Part shown: in pieces, positions 5,210-6,482 of the stretch | Numbering within the stretch: the stretch's first letter is position 1 | How the letters are laid out: each line of letters begins with the position of its first letter | NCBI GenBank assembly: GCA_009885275.1 | Contig: VFKY01000066.1 | Coordinates: forward strand, 1 to 6,482 | Reading direction: 5' to 3' | Origin: Verrucomicrobiota bacterium | Lineage (GTDB): Bacteria; Verrucomicrobiota; Verrucomicrobiia; Verrucomicrobiales; Verrucomicrobiaceae | Length of the DNA stretch: 6,482 nucleotides | Position numbers and translations under genes: made by a program | The notes under the pieces: model-generated | Database searches by the model: none | Told to the model about the DNA's origin: nothing | The model's input: the letters and a program-made list of their open reading frames with translations, nothing else

Positions 5210-6064
5210 ATGACCGCATTCCATTCTCCCCGCCTCACCATCACTGCGATGATTCTCCTCTTTGCAACTTTTTGCACTCTACCGAGCATGGCTGCTAAGC
5301 CAGAAGATGAATCCAAAAAAGAAGACGATTCATCGTCATCCACATCACTGAAACTAAAGCGCCAGTCTTCGCAATCCTCCTCTTCCTCTCAAAGCCAAAG
5401 CGCCTTGGGTAACCCAGTCGGGAATGCCGTGGGCAATGCACCGGCATTGTTCGGCGTAGGCGAATGGCAAATCATCAGCTACGGTATCGGAGGCACTGGC
5501 AGTGACTCGAATGAAGTAACCACCGAGCGCACGGTGAAGGAGACGAAGACAGTGACTGAAACGCGTCAGGTGACTCGGACAACCTATACGAGCACGCTTG
5601 TTCCCGCTACATTCGGGCCACCTGTTTACGTGACAACACCCGTACAGACCACAAGTCCCGTCACGAGCGAGCGTAAAGTCACCACTTACAAAAAGGTAAA
5701 GACCACCAAGAACGTTGCCGGTATTCAAGGCGGCTTCGGCGGTGTCGGCACGGAAGCTCGCTATTTCTTCCTGCCCTGGCTTGGGGTGGGGATTGAGGGC
5801 GATTGGTTAGAAGGCGAAGGCAGCATCGGCATGTCCTTGACTACGCTCACCGCCCGTTTGGTTAAAGAATCGAATGCGTATTACGTCTTTGGTGGCACGG
5901 GTATTCAGTTCGACGAACATCAGACGCAAACCATTGGCAAGTTAGGCATCGGGATGGAGCGTCGACTCGTGGCAGGTACCAGCCTTTTTGCGGATGCCGC
6001 ATGGATGTTCGGCTCTGAACAGAACGCCGCGATTTTCCGTGGGGGATTCAAGTTTAAATTTTAA
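5210..6064 (+). CDS. secreted Ser/Thr-rich protein with outer-membrane barrel-like C-terminus (284 aa)
   Basis: An N-terminal export signal has its hydrophobic core at about residues 14-23, with likely cleavage after SMAA (26-29). A charged and Ser-rich linker follows (30-64: KPEDESKKEDD, then runs of Ser and Gln), then a Gly/Asn/Ala patch (66-80). A Thr/Val/Lys-rich section (102-168) has repeated TVKETKTVTETRQVT-like wording. The last 110 residues alternate hydrophobic and polar residues with Gly/aromatic turns and end in ...FRGGFKFKF. A terminal Phe after alternating residues is typical of outer-membrane beta-barrels, so a small barrel anchored after a flexible periplasmic linker is a reasonable inference. 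M14 (5249) is an alternative start. No family name is assigned. It lies outside the array and ends 28 bp before the next gene. Confidence 0.75.
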   Translation: MTAFHSPRLTITAMILLFATFCTLPSMAAKPEDESKKEDDSSSSTSLKLKRQSSQSSSSSQSQSALGNPVGNAVGNAPALFGVGEWQIISYGIGGTGSDSNEVTTERTVKETKTVTETRQVTRTTYTSTLVPATFGPPVYVTTPVQTTSPVTSERKVTTYKKVKTTKNVAGIQGGFGGVGTEARYFFLPWLGVGIEGDWLEGEGSIGMSLTTLTARLVKESNAYYVFGGTGIQFDEHQTQTIGKLGIGMERRLVAGTSLFADAAWMFGSEQNAAIFRGGFKFKF

Positions 6065-6092
6065 ACTGCCGCCACTTCACAATCCCGCCATC

Positions 6093-6482
6093 ATGAACCG
6101 TCGCACCTTCCTTACTACTACGACCGCTGCTTGTGTCAGCACTCTATCAACGCGTGCCGCAACGGCATTCCCGATTGTCGATACGCACACCCATTTTTAT
6201 GATCCATCCCGGCCTCAAGGCGTTCCGTGGCCAGGTAAGGGCGGTCCGCTTTACCGCACCGTGCTACCCGATGATTGGGCCAAAGTTGCCCTATCCCATG
6301 GCGTCACCTCCACTGTCGTCGTGGAAGCCAGTGAATGGTTGGAGGATAATCAGTGGATCCTTGATCTCGCAGCGAAGGACAAGCGTATCGTTGGCTTCGT
6401 GGGGCGCCTCGATCCCCTCGCGCCAGATTTCACAGCGAACCTGAAACGCTTTGCCGCTAATCCTATCTTTCGCGGCATCCGC
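6093..6482 (+). CDS. amidohydrolase family 2 (TIM-barrel metal-dependent hydrolase), N-terminal 130 aa, cut by window edge
   Basis: The ATG at 6093 opens a frame that stays open for exactly 130 codons to the window edge. The N-terminus MNRRTFLTTTTAACVSTLSTRAA is a twin-arginine (Tat) signal-like leader, so export of the folded enzyme is likely. The mature protein starts with FPIVDTHTHFYDPSRPQG; H32 and H34 form the HxH metal-binding pair on the first strand of the amidohydrolase barrel. Later segments (VTSTVVVEAS, 71-80; KRIVGFVGRLDP, 97-108) match strand patterns of amidohydrolase-2 proteins such as L-fuconolactone or 2-pyrone-4,6-dicarboxylate hydrolase relatives. The exact substrate cannot be told from this part. 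The 28-bp gap from the preceding stop would allow co-transcription. Confidence 0.87.
   Translation, partial: MNRRTFLTTTTAACVSTLSTRAATAFPIVDTHTHFYDPSRPQGVPWPGKGGPLYRTVLPDDWAKVALSHGVTSTVVVEASEWLEDNQWILDLAAKDKRIVGFVGRLDPLAPDFTANLKRFAANPIFRGIR

Noticed and set aside
5354..5728. Minus-strand 124-codon frame antisense to the 5210 gene
   Set aside because: It is a shadow of the Ser/Thr-rich gene, with Cys/Arg-rich low-quality composition and no sensible start context.
1..6482. CRISPR array, tRNA or rRNA genes, integrase or transposase genes
   Set aside because: I saw no regularly spaced direct repeats, no cloverleaf or rRNA signatures, and no tyrosine recombinase or transposase motifs in the reading frames. 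The only mobility protein is the intron RT.

Overview
The window appears to be the distal (right-hand) part of a chromosomal integron gene-cassette array, interrupted by a group IIC intron, and followed by ordinary-looking chromosomal genes. No integrase gene or attI site is visible. By polarity they should lie to the left of base 1. The host cannot be named from sequence alone. A Tat-type MNRRTFL leader on an amidohydrolase with a DTHTH...PSRPQGVPWP region, together with weak or absent Shine-Dalgarno sequences, suggests the Verrucomicrobiota/Planctomycetota group (inference, low confidence). It could be a metagenomic contig.

Layout. Bases 1-75 are the end of a preceding cassette, carrying the right half of its attC site. 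Five cassettes follow, all pointing right: A (76-655), B (656-1044), C (1045-3936, including the intron), D (3937-4340) and E (4341-5014). Each has one plausible ORF and ends in an attC-like site: an R'' box ending in AAC, an imperfect palindrome, and an R' box beginning with GTT. The stop codons of ORFs A, B and D lie inside their own attC sites. The cassette proteins are one soluble protein (A), three membrane proteins (B, C, D) and one probable secreted protein (E). I recognise none of them functionally.

Between ORF C and cassette D, a 1,867-nt intron (1952-3818) lies on the minus strand, opposite to the cassettes. Its 5' end is GTACGCCCAGCATG, it encodes a 460-aa reverse transcriptase/maturase without an HNH nuclease, and it ends in a 34-nt domain V, a domain VI hairpin and CCCGAT. 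It sits in the bottom strand of attC C at TTGT^T, which is the target type reported for group IIC-attC introns. The attC is therefore split into 1947-1951 and 3819-3942.

The array appears to end at 5014/5015. A roughly 195-bp non-coding gap with a hairpin precedes two rightward genes: a secreted, Ser/Thr-rich protein with an outer-membrane-barrel-like C-terminus (5210-6064) and, 28 bp later, the start of a Tat-exported amidohydrolase-2 family enzyme (6093 to the window edge). The array and the intron are both mobile-DNA systems. The cassette genes are passengers with no evident shared pathway beyond an envelope bias.
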